64,000 nt of DNA from Mameliella sp. MMSF_3455 (GCF_030733205.1 NZ_JASHJL010000001.1:1-64000); one strand, 5' to 3'; positions 8,470 to 17,528 are shown, counted from the first letter of the stretch. Program-made: numbers and translations. Notes: generated from the letters alone by a model not told the origin.

Positions 8470-8717
8470 CCAGCTGGCCGCTGCCCGAGTTCGCCGGGGA
8501 ATCCGACGAGGAGCGCCGCTTTCGCGAGGCCATCAACCGCAAGGCAGGTGAAATGCAGGGCGTTGTGGACGCGGCGATCGCATTGCGCACGGCGCCCGGT
8601 GAAGTGTCCCGCGCCCGGCACCGCGCCCGGGCTGACCTTGAGGACTTTGCGATCAAGGCGCAGCACGCTTTCCGGCTGTCCCTGGTGCAAAAGGTGGATT
8701 CGCCGCACAGCGCATAG
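8466..8717 (+). CDS. Small helical protein upstream of scaffold; weak Acb2-like pattern
   Basis: This encodes 83 aa, almost fully helical (EERRFREAINRKAGEMQGVVDAA, then a basic RHRARADLEDFAIKAQHAFRLSL helix). The R..R..A...LE.....A..A pattern near the C-terminus and the location just before scaffold and capsid genes recall the small Acb2-type anti-CBASS proteins. The similarity is weak and judged by eye only. Equally it may be an assembly factor. Its start overlaps the upstream stop (ATGA). Confidence 0.45.
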   Translation: MTSWPLPEFAGESDEERRFREAINRKAGEMQGVVDAAIALRTAPGEVSRARHRARADLEDFAIKAQHAFRLSLVQKVDSPHSA

Positions 8718-8758
8718 ACCGTACCGGATGATGCGAGCACCCAGAAACGGAGTGTTCA

Positions 8759-9979
8759 ATGTCCGGCACCGACAAAGACGACGACCTGTTCGAAGACGAA
8801 ACGTCCGCAATCATCGACAAGGCCCTGTCCGACCAGGGCTTCGATGACGATACGCCCGATGATGACGGCGGTCTCGATCAGCCCCCCGATGAGGCCACAG
8901 GCACCGACGACCATCGTGTGAGCGCCGAGGACGGCGCCGATCTGGTTTCCGATGCCCGGATCAAGGGGGAAGAGAAGCCGGATCCCAAGGATCCCGAGCA
9001 AGACAAGGGCGCGAAACCCGCCGAGGACAAGGCGGACGAAAAGCCCGAGGCAGACGCAGCCGCCCCCGAGGACGGCAAGAAGCCCGAAGATGAGGCCTCC
9101 GGCGACAAGGGCGACGGGGCGGGCGACAAGGATGCGGCCGCAGACCTTACATCCATGTCGCAGGACGACCTTCTTGCCGATCTGCCGGATGACCGCCGCG
9201 AGGAGGTAACGCGCCGCCTGAAAGCATCGACCGAGGCGATGGCCCCGTTCGAGTCGGCATTCGCGAAGGACGAAATGAAGCGCTGGGGCGCCAGCCCGTC
9301 CGACATGGCCAAGCGCCTGACCGGCATTGCCGAATATGCCAGCAGCGATCCGGCGGGATACCTGGCGTGGGCCGCCAAGGAAATGGCCGCATCGCCCGAC
9401 AAGATCGTGGACGTGCTGAACGAGGCGGCTAAGAAACTGGGCTACCAGGTGTCCCCGGCGGATGAAGACCTGTTCGAGGACGACGAGGTGCTGGCTGCGC
9501 GGCGCGCGAAGCGCCTTGCCGAAGCGCAGGGCCCCGACAGCCCACAATTCCAGCAGACCCGGGACGCGGAGGCGCATTTCAACGCTTTCATCAACGAGGT
9601 GGACCAGTCGACCGGGCAACCCAAGCGCCCGCTCTTCGCCACCTTGCAGCCACAAATCACGGCAGCAGCCCGGGAACTGTCACAGCGCCGCGGCGGTCAG
9701 CCGGGCTCAATCACCTTCGAAGACCTCGACGCGATCTACAACGGCATCGTGAACGAGATCCGGGGGCAGGGCGGGGCGGTTCCCAATCCCGCCGCACAGC
9801 CCGCGCCACAACCGGCACAACCAGAACCGAAGAAAGCGGAAGCGCAGGCCGACAAGGCCAAGCGGGCCAGCATGAGTGTAGACGGTGGCGGCCAGGGCGC
9901 CCCTCGTCGCCCCGCGCAAGACACGGACGACCTCAACTCGCTGATTGGCGGGCTGGTCGACCAGCAGCTGACCGGCTGA
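8759..9979 (+). CDS. Scaffolding protein
   Basis: This encodes 406 aa. The N-terminal half (residues 1-140) is extremely acidic and low-complexity. It is followed by helical segments (LLADLPDDRREEVTRRLKAS, PSDMAKRLTGIAEYASSDP) and a Pro/Ala/Gln linker. The extreme C-terminus (TDDLNSLIGGLVDQQLTG) is a short amphipathic helix of the type that binds coat protein. This composition and position immediately before the major capsid gene match T7/P22-class scaffolds. ATG at 8759 follows ACGGAG. Confidence 0.82.
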   Translation: MSGTDKDDDLFEDETSAIIDKALSDQGFDDDTPDDDGGLDQPPDEATGTDDHRVSAEDGADLVSDARIKGEEKPDPKDPEQDKGAKPAEDKADEKPEADAAAPEDGKKPEDEASGDKGDGAGDKDAAADLTSMSQDDLLADLPDDRREEVTRRLKASTEAMAPFESAFAKDEMKRWGASPSDMAKRLTGIAEYASSDPAGYLAWAAKEMAASPDKIVDVLNEAAKKLGYQVSPADEDLFEDDEVLAARRAKRLAEAQGPDSPQFQQTRDAEAHFNAFINEVDQSTGQPKRPLFATLQPQITAAARELSQRRGGQPGSITFEDLDAIYNGIVNEIRGQGGAVPNPAAQPAPQPAQPEPKKAEAQADKAKRASMSVDGGGQGAPRRPAQDTDDLNSLIGGLVDQQLTG

Positions 9980-10007
9980 CGCGCGGGATCGCCACGAAGG
10001 AAAGAAC

Positions 10008-10961
10008 ATGGCGAATCCGAACTGGGGCGAAGTGATGACCGCGACCCTTGCGCACCGCCGCAAGAACATCGCTGATGCCGTCTCGAAGAACAACATCCTG
10101 TACTACGAGCTGCGCCGTCGCGGGCGCATCCGCACCATCGGCGGCGGTCGCACCATCACCACGCCGATCATGGTCGGTGAGGAGAACGAGAACTTCCAGT
10201 GGTATACGGGCCGAGAAGGCCTGAACATCGCTGGCCAGGAAGTCCTGACTTCGGCGGAATTCCCGTGGAAGCAGTACGCCTGCGGCGTCTCGATTTCCGG
10301 TCTGGAAATGCTGCAGAACGATGGTCGCGAGCAGATCATCGGCATGATGCGCGCCCGCACCATGCACGCGGAAAAGACCATCCAGAACCAGATGCACCTG
10401 GCGGCGCATGGTGACGGCACCACCTATTCCGGCAAGGAATACGGCGGTCTGTCGCTGCTCATTTCGAGCACCGCCGGCGCGACCGTGGGCGGGATCAACT
10501 CGTCCACCTATACCTGGTGGGACAACCAGCGTGCGGCCACCGGCGGCGCCACCACGGCGGCGATCTACGGCGACATGCTGGACCTCTGGCTGGAAACCTG
10601 CCGCGGCACGGACAAGCCGAACCTGATCGTCAGCGACAACAGCTACTACAGCGTCTACAACCAGTCGCTGCAGGCGCAGCAGCGGTTCATGGACAAGAAG
10701 TTGGCCGCAGGCGGATTCTCCAACATCATGTTTGAGACCTGCCCGGTTGTCGCTGATGGTGGCCAAGGCGGTTTCGCCCCGGCCGGCATGAAATTCCTGA
10801 ACTTGGGTACGATCGAGCTGATCATGCACAAGAAGCGGAACAACGTGGTTCTGGCCGGCCCGCGGCGCCCGCTGACCGAGGACTCGGACACCGTGATCCT
10901 CGCCGGCATGGGCAATTTCGTGGACGACAACCGCAAACTCAGCGGCGTCCTGACCGACTGA
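10008..10961 (+). CDS. Major capsid protein
   Basis: This encodes 317 aa. It follows the scaffold gene with a good SD (AAGGAAAG) and is followed directly by a terminator, the usual setup for the most abundant virion protein. Sequence features fit an HK97-fold coat: an N-terminal helical arm, a beta-rich E-loop-like segment (GGGRTITTPIMVGEENENFQWYTG), a long central helix (EQIIGMMRARTMHAEKTIQNQMH) and a C-terminal P/A-domain-like region (PNLIVSDNSYYSVYNQSLQAQQRF). I cannot assign it to a named coat family with certainty. Confidence 0.88.
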   Translation: MANPNWGEVMTATLAHRRKNIADAVSKNNILYYELRRRGRIRTIGGGRTITTPIMVGEENENFQWYTGREGLNIAGQEVLTSAEFPWKQYACGVSISGLEMLQNDGREQIIGMMRARTMHAEKTIQNQMHLAAHGDGTTYSGKEYGGLSLLISSTAGATVGGINSSTYTWWDNQRAATGGATTAAIYGDMLDLWLETCRGTDKPNLIVSDNSYYSVYNQSLQAQQRFMDKKLAAGGFSNIMFETCPVVADGGQGGFAPAGMKFLNLGTIELIMHKKRNNVVLAGPRRPLTEDSDTVILAGMGNFVDDNRKLSGVLTD

Positions 10962-10968
10962 CGACACG

Positions 10969-10993
10969 AAGGGGCGGCCCCGGTCGCCCCTTT
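10969..10993 (+). terminator. Intrinsic terminator after major capsid gene
   Basis: An 8-bp stem, AAGGGGCG / CGCCCCTT, encloses an 8-nt loop and is followed by TTGCTTT. It lies 8 nt past the capsid stop and would separate capsid from tail gene expression or cause partial attenuation. Confidence 0.75.
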
Positions 10994-11016
10994 GCTTTCA
11001 CACGGAGACCCAGACC

Positions 11017-11796
11017 ATGATCGAATCCGGATTTGCGAAGAACCTCACAGGACAGAACCTTTCGTCCCACCTCGGGCCCGTCAGAGGGAAGGGCGACGTT
11101 CGCGTGGGCTTTTTCTGGACCAAGGTCCAGCTGCGAACCAAGAACCCGGCGATGAACGGCAAGATCGTCAACCGCCTGTGCATCGCCAAGCAGCCGATCG
11201 GGGACCGCTATACCGTCTCCCACGCCTATATCTCCCAGCAGGACGCTGCACGGCTCTACCCGCAGGAGTTCGGCATCTTCACGCAATACGAGACCGCGCC
11301 ATCAAACGGGACGCCGCTCAGCGACATCCCCGGCGTGTCGCGTTCCGAAATTGGGCTGCTCGAACTTCACGCGATCACCTGCGTCGAAGACCTCCTGTCG
11401 CTGCATCCCGACCAGGTGTCGCAGATCGGCATGTCCGCAAGCCGCGTCTACAAGGTCGCGAAGGGATGGCAGGACAAGAAGGACGAGAACGAGGAAATCG
11501 TGACCGCCGCCGACGTCCAGGCCAAGGCCGAAGAGGCGATCAAGGCGATGGAAGATCGACTGGCGCGCCTCGAAGCGAACAACAACCGCCTGCAGGCCGA
11601 GAACGACGTCCTGCGCCACAGCGCATCCGGGCACCCGGCGCAGTCCGCCGCCGTGACCACCGCTGTTCAGGCCGCCGCCGCGACGGTGGACGACGCCCCC
11701 TATGAGTTCCCGGACGACGACGGATTCATGGCCGGAGGCGATGTCGTCACCGGCAATGATGACCTTTCCGACATGCCTGACCCGATGAAGGACTGA
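11017..11796 (+). CDS. Phage structural-module protein with coiled coil, unknown
   Basis: This encodes 259 aa. Residues ~1-105 form a beta-rich part (VRVGFFWTKVQLRTKNPAM, YTVSHAYISQQDAARLYPQEF). Residues 110-150 resemble a helix-hairpin-helix (LELHAITCVEDLLSLHPDQVSQIGM). A coiled coil covers about 168-205 (AKAEEAIKAMEDRLARLEANNNRLQAENDVLR), followed by an acidic tail. It is the first gene after the capsid terminator and is probably a head-completion or decoration protein. Confidence 0.6.
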   Translation: MIESGFAKNLTGQNLSSHLGPVRGKGDVRVGFFWTKVQLRTKNPAMNGKIVNRLCIAKQPIGDRYTVSHAYISQQDAARLYPQEFGIFTQYETAPSNGTPLSDIPGVSRSEIGLLELHAITCVEDLLSLHPDQVSQIGMSASRVYKVAKGWQDKKDENEEIVTAADVQAKAEEAIKAMEDRLARLEANNNRLQAENDVLRHSASGHPAQSAAVTTAVQAAAATVDDAPYEFPDDDGFMAGGDVVTGNDDLSDMPDPMKD

Positions 11797-11800
11797 GACG

Positions 11801-12106
11801 ATGAACAAAGACGAACAGGACATCGAGGCCGAAATCAAGGGCAAGGGCCTGACCGCAAAGCGCATCACGCCGGATGATCTGGACGCCGAAATCGTGGACG
11901 AGGACTTTCACGTTTTTCCGCGCACGCAGCTGACGATCTGCGCGCTGACTTTGAAGAACGGGTTCACGGTCACCGGTGAAAGCGCCTGCGCCTCGCCCGA
12001 GAATTTCAACGCTGAGCTCGGCCGCAAGATCGCCCACGCGAACGCCCGCGAAAAACTCTGGCCATTGCTGGGCTTCCGCCTGCGCGATCAACTGGCGGGC
12101 GGCTGA
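11801..12106 (+). CDS. Gp49-family phage protein
   Basis: This encodes 101 aa. The segment TLKNGFTVTGESACASPENFNAELGRKIAHANAREKLWPLLGFRLRD (about residues 50-96) is the hallmark of the Gp49 family of small phage proteins. The N-terminal GKGLTAKRITPDDLDAEIV is also typical. The function in the family is not established; it is often encoded among head or tail genes. It starts 4 nt after the previous stop with a GAGACG site. Confidence 0.88.
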   Translation: MNKDEQDIEAEIKGKGLTAKRITPDDLDAEIVDEDFHVFPRTQLTICALTLKNGFTVTGESACASPENFNAELGRKIAHANAREKLWPLLGFRLRDQLAGG

Positions 12107-12110
12107 GGCC

Positions 12111-13079
12111 ATGCCGCGCACGATCCTGACCATTGCGCAAGAGGCAGCGGAGCGGGACGCAACCGCCCCGGCGCCTTCTGCCCTGTTCGGGACCAATACC
12201 AGGGTGGCCAAGATCCTGCGCACGGCGGCGCATGACGTTCTGCGCGACTACCTCCGGCGCACGCGCTGGGTGGGCCTGTCCGAGTTCCACAGCACCTGGA
12301 CCTTTGCGCTCAAGCCGTCGACCTATGCCTACCGCCTGCCGCCCGACTTCCTGCGCGTGATCCCGCAGACGGAACAGCGCAACGGCTGGCCTATGGGGCT
12401 GGTTGGCCCGGCTACCCCGCAGGCGTGGTCGTGGTGGCTCTACGGTGGCGTGGCACAGGTGTCCCCGCACGGCTGGCGCATCAAGAACAACGCGCTTTGG
12501 ATCGACCCGACCCCGACCGCCGAGGAGTTGGTGACCATCGAGTACATCAGCCGGTATCCTGTCGTCTCCGGCATTCAGGACGGCGACCTCGATCTGACGT
12601 CGGAACCAATTCAGATCGTGGAGCCTGCGGTTTCCCGCGATGGCTGGCTGTACCTGACCAATGACGACCTTCTGGGCACGCCTGGCGATGGCGTGTTCCG
12701 GTACGGTACGGTTGGCGTGGGCTATGACGTCGGCCTATGGGGGGAGTCGGCGAGTGAATACCTCAAGCGGCTTGACCCGCAATCGCAGGTGCAGCCGGTC
12801 CCCCAGGTGCGCCGCGAGGCTTTCACCACAGACAACGATTACCCGGCTTTTGAGGACGATCACCTGCTTTCCTTGGGGATGACCTGGCACCTTCAACGGG
12901 CGCTTGGATTGCCCTATGCCGAACGCGCCGCGGAATATGAGGCAGAGCTCGAAGTGAAGATAGCAGAGGACGCGGGCGGCGCCCGTGGCTTCCGCCTTGG
13001 CAGTTCGGGCCAAGAGTGGGACTGTTACCCACTTGAGGATGGCGTCACGGGAAACGGGCGCATTTGGTCGGTGACCTGA
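12111..13079 (+). CDS. Head-to-tail adaptor/tail tube-like protein
   Basis: This encodes 322 aa. The pattern of an N-terminal helical part with conserved aromatic strands (SEFHSTWTFALKPSTYAYRLPPDFLRVIPQ), a central beta region and a C-terminal helical bundle (LSLGMTWHLQRALGLPYAERAAEYEAELEVKIAED) is that of podoviral connector proteins (T7 gp11 / P22 gp4 type role). It lies between the Gp49 gene and the collar/nozzle genes, and its stop overlaps the next ATG. The specific family name is inferred. Confidence 0.6.
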   Translation: MPRTILTIAQEAAERDATAPAPSALFGTNTRVAKILRTAAHDVLRDYLRRTRWVGLSEFHSTWTFALKPSTYAYRLPPDFLRVIPQTEQRNGWPMGLVGPATPQAWSWWLYGGVAQVSPHGWRIKNNALWIDPTPTAEELVTIEYISRYPVVSGIQDGDLDLTSEPIQIVEPAVSRDGWLYLTNDDLLGTPGDGVFRYGTVGVGYDVGLWGESASEYLKRLDPQSQVQPVPQVRREAFTTDNDYPAFEDDHLLSLGMTWHLQRALGLPYAERAAEYEAELEVKIAEDAGGARGFRLGSSGQEWDCYPLEDGVTGNGRIWSVT

Positions 13080-13891
13080 TGCCACAGGTCGACATCCCGG
13101 AGGTCGAATATTACCGACGGCGCACCCGCAACTACGACGTTCCTCCGAACAACATCTCTGATTTGATAGCCGCCGTGGTTAGCATCCAGACTCCGACTGG
13201 TGCGCTGATCCCGACCTTGGCGACAGCGGCGCCGAACGATGCTTGGGCGATCTGCGACGGCAGCGCCTTGCTGAAAGCCGACTACCCAGACCTCTATGCG
13301 GTCATCGGCGCGGCCTTTGGAGAGACCCCGACCACCTTCAACCTGCCGGATCTGCGCGGGCGTTCCGTCATGGGAGCAGGCGGGGGGCCGGCGCTGGCGC
13401 TTCTCGGGTACGGTGGCGCGGCGTCAATAAATCTGACCGTCGACCAGCTTCCGGCTCACACGCACACCATCACAGATCCCGGGCATGACCACACTTTCAG
13501 CGGCGGGGCGCACACTCACGGCGTCACCGACCCCGGGCACGGGCACTCCGTTACGGACCCGGGCCACAGCCATACGATCACGGATGCGGGTCACGACCAT
13601 ACGGACGAGACGAGTGGAAGCGAGGAGGTTGCGTCCGGGTCCGGGGCGACAGTAGCCGACTATGACGGAAGCGGGTCAACGACATCAGACGCCACGGGCG
13701 TAACGGTCGACAGCGCAACCACGGGCGCCACAGTCGACAGCGCAACCACAGGCGTCACGGTCGATTCAGCCTCCGTGTCTGGAACCATCGGATCGAACAC
13801 GACAGGCGTTTCTGCAGACAGCACAGGATCAGGGGATCCGGTCGACATCATCCCGCCGGTCGTGGCGGTCAACTGGATGATCAGGACATGA
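13079..13891 (+). CDS. Tail collar-domain protein with His-rich repeats
   Basis: This encodes 270 aa. Residues ~40-105 match a phage tail collar domain (GALIPTL...WAICDGSALLKADYPDLYAVIGAAFG...FNLPDLRGRSVMG). Residues 125-180 hold repeated HTH/HDH/HGH motifs separated by TDPGH, resembling the metal-binding HxH repeats of short tail fibres. The C-terminal third has GVTVDSATTGATVDSATT-like repeats. It probably builds a trimeric fibre or tail tip. Translation is coupled to both neighbours (TGATG and ATGA overlaps). Confidence 0.8.
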   Translation: MPQVDIPEVEYYRRRTRNYDVPPNNISDLIAAVVSIQTPTGALIPTLATAAPNDAWAICDGSALLKADYPDLYAVIGAAFGETPTTFNLPDLRGRSVMGAGGGPALALLGYGGAASINLTVDQLPAHTHTITDPGHDHTFSGGAHTHGVTDPGHGHSVTDPGHSHTITDAGHDHTDETSGSEEVASGSGATVADYDGSGSTTSDATGVTVDSATTGATVDSATTGVTVDSASVSGTIGSNTTGVSADSTGSGDPVDIIPPVVAVNWMIRT

Positions 13892-15360
13892 GCGGAATAC
13901 GGAGAAGAGCAGCAGCGCGCGCTCTGAGGGCGCAGGCAGCCGGAACGGGTACGGGGCGCGATGTGCCTTTGCCGCTTCCATTGCGCGGGCTCTTCTCAGA
14001 GGCGCGCAACGCGGAAATGAACATCGAATATGCAGGGGAGGTGACGAATTGGCGTTCGACTGGTGTCAGCCTGGAAACGAGGCCGGGCTACAAGTACCTC
14101 CAAGCCGAAACCTCCCCGATCGTATTGCAGAGGGTTCCTTTCGAATTTGGCGCAATCTCTGTCTACATCGAGCTATCCGCGACGACGGCCATGACGCCCA
14201 GCGTGTCGACGCTGCGCGTATGCAATGGCAACGCTTCTTTCAGCGCCCTCAGTGGGCAGGTGATCATCGCTGACGGGATCGGCGATCCTCTCGCCTTCAA
14301 TGGCTCGACCTTTTCGACACCGGCGTTCACGACCAGCACCAGCGTCACGCAGAGCGACTTCGACGGGTTCCTTGCTCACCACGACCGGCCCTATTTCTGG
14401 GTGCGTGGCGGCACGCTTGAGTTCTACTATGGCGGTGTCGGAGCGGTGACCGGCGCACTCACGCAATTCCCGCTGGACCGGCTCGGGAACATCACCGGGT
14501 CCATCCTTGAAATGGCGTCGCTTACCGTCGACGCCGGGCATGGTATGAACGACGTTCTGGCGATCTTCACGAGTACCGGGCAGGTCGTGACCTATGAAGG
14601 CCTCGACCCGGGTGACCAAAACGATTGGCGCCAACTAAACAGGCTGCAGATCGCCCCGCCGCTCGGGCCCAAGGCCTTCCAGCAGATCGGATCAGACCTG
14701 TGGGTTCTGACGCCAAAGGGTGTGGTTTCGATCCAGCAGACGATCAGTCAAGGGCAAATGGCCCTGGTCAAGCAAGTGTCGCAACCTGTGGCCGATGACC
14801 TCGTTCAGGCTGCAGATGATGGCGGTGATTGGATCCTGCACGCCTCTGCGGATCAGCGGATGGTGATCATCAACAGGGTGTTCGCTGGCGTGTCCGAGCA
14901 ATGGGTGTTCTACACCAAGTCTGGCACCTGGGAGAAATCCGACTACCCGGCGCTGGACTGGCACAACCTGGCCGGAAACACGGAGTTCACCGCATTGGAT
15001 GGCCGTCCGGCAAGGCTGACCACATCAAAGACAGATGGCGATGAAATGACCGCTGTTCTGCGAACGGGCTGGTTCCGCAGCGGCTTCACATCCATCGAGT
15101 CGGTGACGCCTTCGATCCTTGCCAAAGGCCCTCTCAGCGTGCGCCTCGCCGTCCTGGTGGACCACGACGAGACCGCGGCTGACCTCGATGAGTCATGGCA
15201 GACCGTGACCATCGAGCCGGAGACGGCAGCCAGCGGCGGGGAGACCATCGCGCTCAACGAGTTGATTGGCAGTGATGCCGTGGGCGACGTGTTTCAAATC
15301 CGCATGGAGGTGACTGCGAAATGGGCGCAACTGGTCAACCTGACGCTGCGGGTCACCTGA
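13888..15360 (+). CDS. Tail nozzle / DNA-stabilization-like protein
   Basis: This encodes 490 aa. After a basic N-terminus it is almost entirely beta-strand with repeated propeller-like blades (FGAISVYIELSA, PYFWVRGGTLEFYYGG, DLWVLTPKGVVSIQQ, WILHASADQRMVIINR, QWVFYTKSGTWEKSDYP). This is how P22 gp10 and T7 gp12 nozzle proteins look, and the position after adaptor and collar genes agrees. It would close the tail tube and retain packaged DNA. Confidence 0.7.
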   Translation: MSGIRRRAAARALRAQAAGTGTGRDVPLPLPLRGLFSEARNAEMNIEYAGEVTNWRSTGVSLETRPGYKYLQAETSPIVLQRVPFEFGAISVYIELSATTAMTPSVSTLRVCNGNASFSALSGQVIIADGIGDPLAFNGSTFSTPAFTTSTSVTQSDFDGFLAHHDRPYFWVRGGTLEFYYGGVGAVTGALTQFPLDRLGNITGSILEMASLTVDAGHGMNDVLAIFTSTGQVVTYEGLDPGDQNDWRQLNRLQIAPPLGPKAFQQIGSDLWVLTPKGVVSIQQTISQGQMALVKQVSQPVADDLVQAADDGGDWILHASADQRMVIINRVFAGVSEQWVFYTKSGTWEKSDYPALDWHNLAGNTEFTALDGRPARLTTSKTDGDEMTAVLRTGWFRSGFTSIESVTPSILAKGPLSVRLAVLVDHDETAADLDESWQTVTIEPETAASGGETIALNELIGSDAVGDVFQIRMEVTAKWAQLVNLTLRVT

Positions 15361-15839
15361 TCCGCGACCGCGCGCTGGTCTACGGCGCGGACGAGAAGAT
15401 CGCCCAATGGGTCGGGAAGCGGATACCCACGTTCCAGGTCATGCCGGGTGCGCGGGCAATCGGCGTCATCAAGGGAAAGCGCCTTGTCGCCGGGGTGGTC
15501 TACGAGCGGTATAACGGAATCCACCTGGAAGCCTCGATCGCGGCAGTGCCGGGCAGCCGCTGGGCCGACCGACATACCTTGCGCGGGATATTCGCCTATC
15601 CGTTTATAGACCTGAATTGCCGTGCGATTTCAGTGGTGGTTGGGGCTACAAACTTGGAATCCCTTAATCTGGCCACCAAGCTTGGGTTCTGGCCCGAGGC
15701 CATCGTGAAGTTTGCCGCACCGGACGGGGCGGACCTCGTAGTCTTGAAGCTACTTCGTGAGCAATGCAGGTGGATTCAAGATGGGCAAGGGAGGCAGCGC
15801 ACCCTCACCGCCCTCGCCGACGAAAACGGCGGCGGCTGA
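15321..15839 (+). CDS. Phage-encoded GNAT-type acetyltransferase
   Basis: This encodes 172 aa from an ATG inside the end of the nozzle gene (40-nt overlap). Residues 47-140 show a GNAT-like course: a beta hairpin (RAIGVIKGKRLVAGVVYERYNG), a strand before the CoA-binding region (IHLEASIAAVP), then RHTLRGIFAYPFIDLNCRAISVVVGATNLESLNLATKLGFWPEA, the typical C-terminal motif in which a conserved Asn and LGF close the fold. Similar phage GNATs occur inside structural operons. The substrate is unknown. Confidence 0.7.
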   Translation: MGATGQPDAAGHLIRDRALVYGADEKIAQWVGKRIPTFQVMPGARAIGVIKGKRLVAGVVYERYNGIHLEASIAAVPGSRWADRHTLRGIFAYPFIDLNCRAISVVVGATNLESLNLATKLGFWPEAIVKFAAPDGADLVVLKLLREQCRWIQDGQGRQRTLTALADENGGG

Positions 15840-16887
15840 GTTTCGGTACAACAATTCGAACGTCTACACGCCGTCTGGCGCCGGCGTCGTCTATGGGCAC
15901 ACCGACCCGGACACTGGAGAGTTCGTGGCCGCGCCGCCGGGCAAAGGCCAGCAGAGCGCTGTCTACAATATCGAAAGCCCCACCCAGCAAGCCATCAGGG
16001 AACGGCTCGAACCTGCCGCTATCGACTTCACCGGGTCGTTCATCGACCAGAATATCGACAACTTGCCGGATGCCGCCCGGGTGCAGGATCGCAGCGACGT
16101 CGCCGAGGACATCTTTAAACGCAACTTCTCACTTATGGCCCCGGCTATCGAGAAGAGCCAGGACAAGCTGATCACAAACCTGCAGGCCCGTGGGATGCCT
16201 GTCGGCAGTTCGGCGTGGAATGACGCCTATGGGAACCAGCTGACCGAGACGCAGGCGACCATCGCCCGGCTGGCGCAGGATGCCAATATCGCGGCGGGGC
16301 AAGAGCAGACACGGCAGTTCGGACTCGACCAGGCGGAACGGCAGGGGGCAATGGCCGAAATCGCCGCGCTGATGGGCGGCAATTACCAGCCCCCCATCAA
16401 CATGGCCGCGACCGGTGCCGCGAATATCGACTACAGTGGACTGGTCAACAATCAGTACAACCAGCAATTGCAGGCCTACAACCAGTCGCAACAGCAGAAG
16501 ATGCAAACTGCGTCCGCGCTCGGCTCGCTTGGATCGGCGCTCATCAAGTCGTCGGCAGCGGTCAAGACCGTCAGCGACTCCGTTCCCGAGGATTGGGCGG
16601 AAGACATCGTTCGCGAATTGCCCGTCTACGCCTGGGCGTACCGGGATGGGCAGGACCGGGAGACGCACATTGGCCCGATGGCACAGGACTTCCAGCGCCT
16701 GACCGGCTTGGGAACCCCGGAGAATATCAGCGTCATCGATTACTTCGGCTTGCTGACCGCAGCGCTGCGCGATGCCTACCGGAAGATCGACAGCCTTTAT
16801 GAAGACCTCTCCGAGCTGCAGGACGACGTGTTCAACATGCAGGAGGCGGCCACAGACCGGCAATTCCACGGGAGGACACTCCATTGA
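15781..16887 (+). CDS. Virion protein with C-terminal S74-type chaperone domain
   Basis: This encodes 368 aa. The ATG at 15781 was preferred because AGGTGG precedes it; a GTG at 15757 is also in frame. The N-terminus (MGKGGSAPSPPSP) is typical of podoviral internal or tail proteins. Residues 60-230 are helical and Gln-rich. The C-terminal ~100 residues (WAEDIVRELPVYAWAYRDG...HIGPMAQDFQRLTG...VIDYFGLLTAALRDAYRKIDSL) resemble the peptidase S74 intramolecular chaperone, which trimerises fibres and then cleaves itself off. It overlaps the GNAT gene by 59 nt. Confidence 0.7.
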   Translation: MGKGGSAPSPPSPTKTAAAEFRYNNSNVYTPSGAGVVYGHTDPDTGEFVAAPPGKGQQSAVYNIESPTQQAIRERLEPAAIDFTGSFIDQNIDNLPDAARVQDRSDVAEDIFKRNFSLMAPAIEKSQDKLITNLQARGMPVGSSAWNDAYGNQLTETQATIARLAQDANIAAGQEQTRQFGLDQAERQGAMAEIAALMGGNYQPPINMAATGAANIDYSGLVNNQYNQQLQAYNQSQQQKMQTASALGSLGSALIKSSAAVKTVSDSVPEDWAEDIVRELPVYAWAYRDGQDRETHIGPMAQDFQRLTGLGTPENISVIDYFGLLTAALRDAYRKIDSLYEDLSELQDDVFNMQEAATDRQFHGRTLH

Positions 16888-17528
16888 AGGGGATCATGGG
16901 GCATCAGGGCGCAACCATGCCGCCCAAGCCGGCGCCGCGCGAAGTTCTCGACAATGGTTCGGTGTTCGGTCGCGGTCTGTTTAGCCGTGGCGAAGGTGGC
17001 ATTCTGCCTGCGCGCGGGTCGGACGAACAACTGGCACTGGTCAAGGCCGCGGTCCAGGCCGCTACTAAGGCCGCTGCAGGTTCAGGCTCACCGCTTCTGG
17101 CGTTCCTGTCTCCGATGCTGGGTGGTGCTGCGCTGACCCGGGCCGCAGGCCTGAACGGCATGGGCGGCGATGCTGCGCTTGGCGATTACCAGGCGGCGAC
17201 CGGCGTCCCCGATGAGGCGATGGACCTGCTTCGCCTCTTGGAAAACCCGAACATGCCCGACGCCGCGAAGAAGGATCTTGCCAGGCGCTTCGGCCTCATC
17301 GTGGATCCGCCAAAGAGCGGTGGCCGCAGTGGTGGCAGTGCGCGACCCCAGAAGCCGGATGCCAAGCCGGAAACGCCGAAAGAGGCAGAGACGCGCCTGT
17401 TTGGGACGGACGGCAAAGGGCCCGACGTGACAACCAGCGTGATCGGGACGGAAAGGGCGCCAGCTTACGGTGGCGACCTCGATGTAAGGCTGCCGGTCTC
17501 GGATGACGACCTGCTCAAGATGTATTAA
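16884..17528 (+). CDS. Small virion protein, unknown (TTG start)
   Basis: This encodes 214 aa. A TTG at 16884 sits 8 nt after GGAGG and overlaps the upstream stop; the first in-frame ATG (16896) is farther from the SD, so TTG is favoured. Residues 45-90 are an alanine-rich, membrane-seeking helix pair (AAVQAATKAAAGSGSPLLAFLSPMLGGAAL), as in ejected internal proteins. The rest is low-complexity with a conserved-looking acidic end (VRLPVSDDDLLKMY). It lies directly upstream of the giant ejection protein. Confidence 0.55.
   Translation: MKGIMGHQGATMPPKPAPREVLDNGSVFGRGLFSRGEGGILPARGSDEQLALVKAAVQAATKAAAGSGSPLLAFLSPMLGGAALTRAAGLNGMGGDAALGDYQAATGVPDEAMDLLRLLENPNMPDAAKKDLARRFGLIVDPPKSGGRSGGSARPQKPDAKPETPKEAETRLFGTDGKGPDVTTSVIGTERAPAYGGDLDVRLPVSDDDLLKMY

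Noticed and set aside
9933-10967. 344-aa minus-strand ORF
   Set aside because: It mirrors the major capsid gene and has no start signal or recognisable domain.
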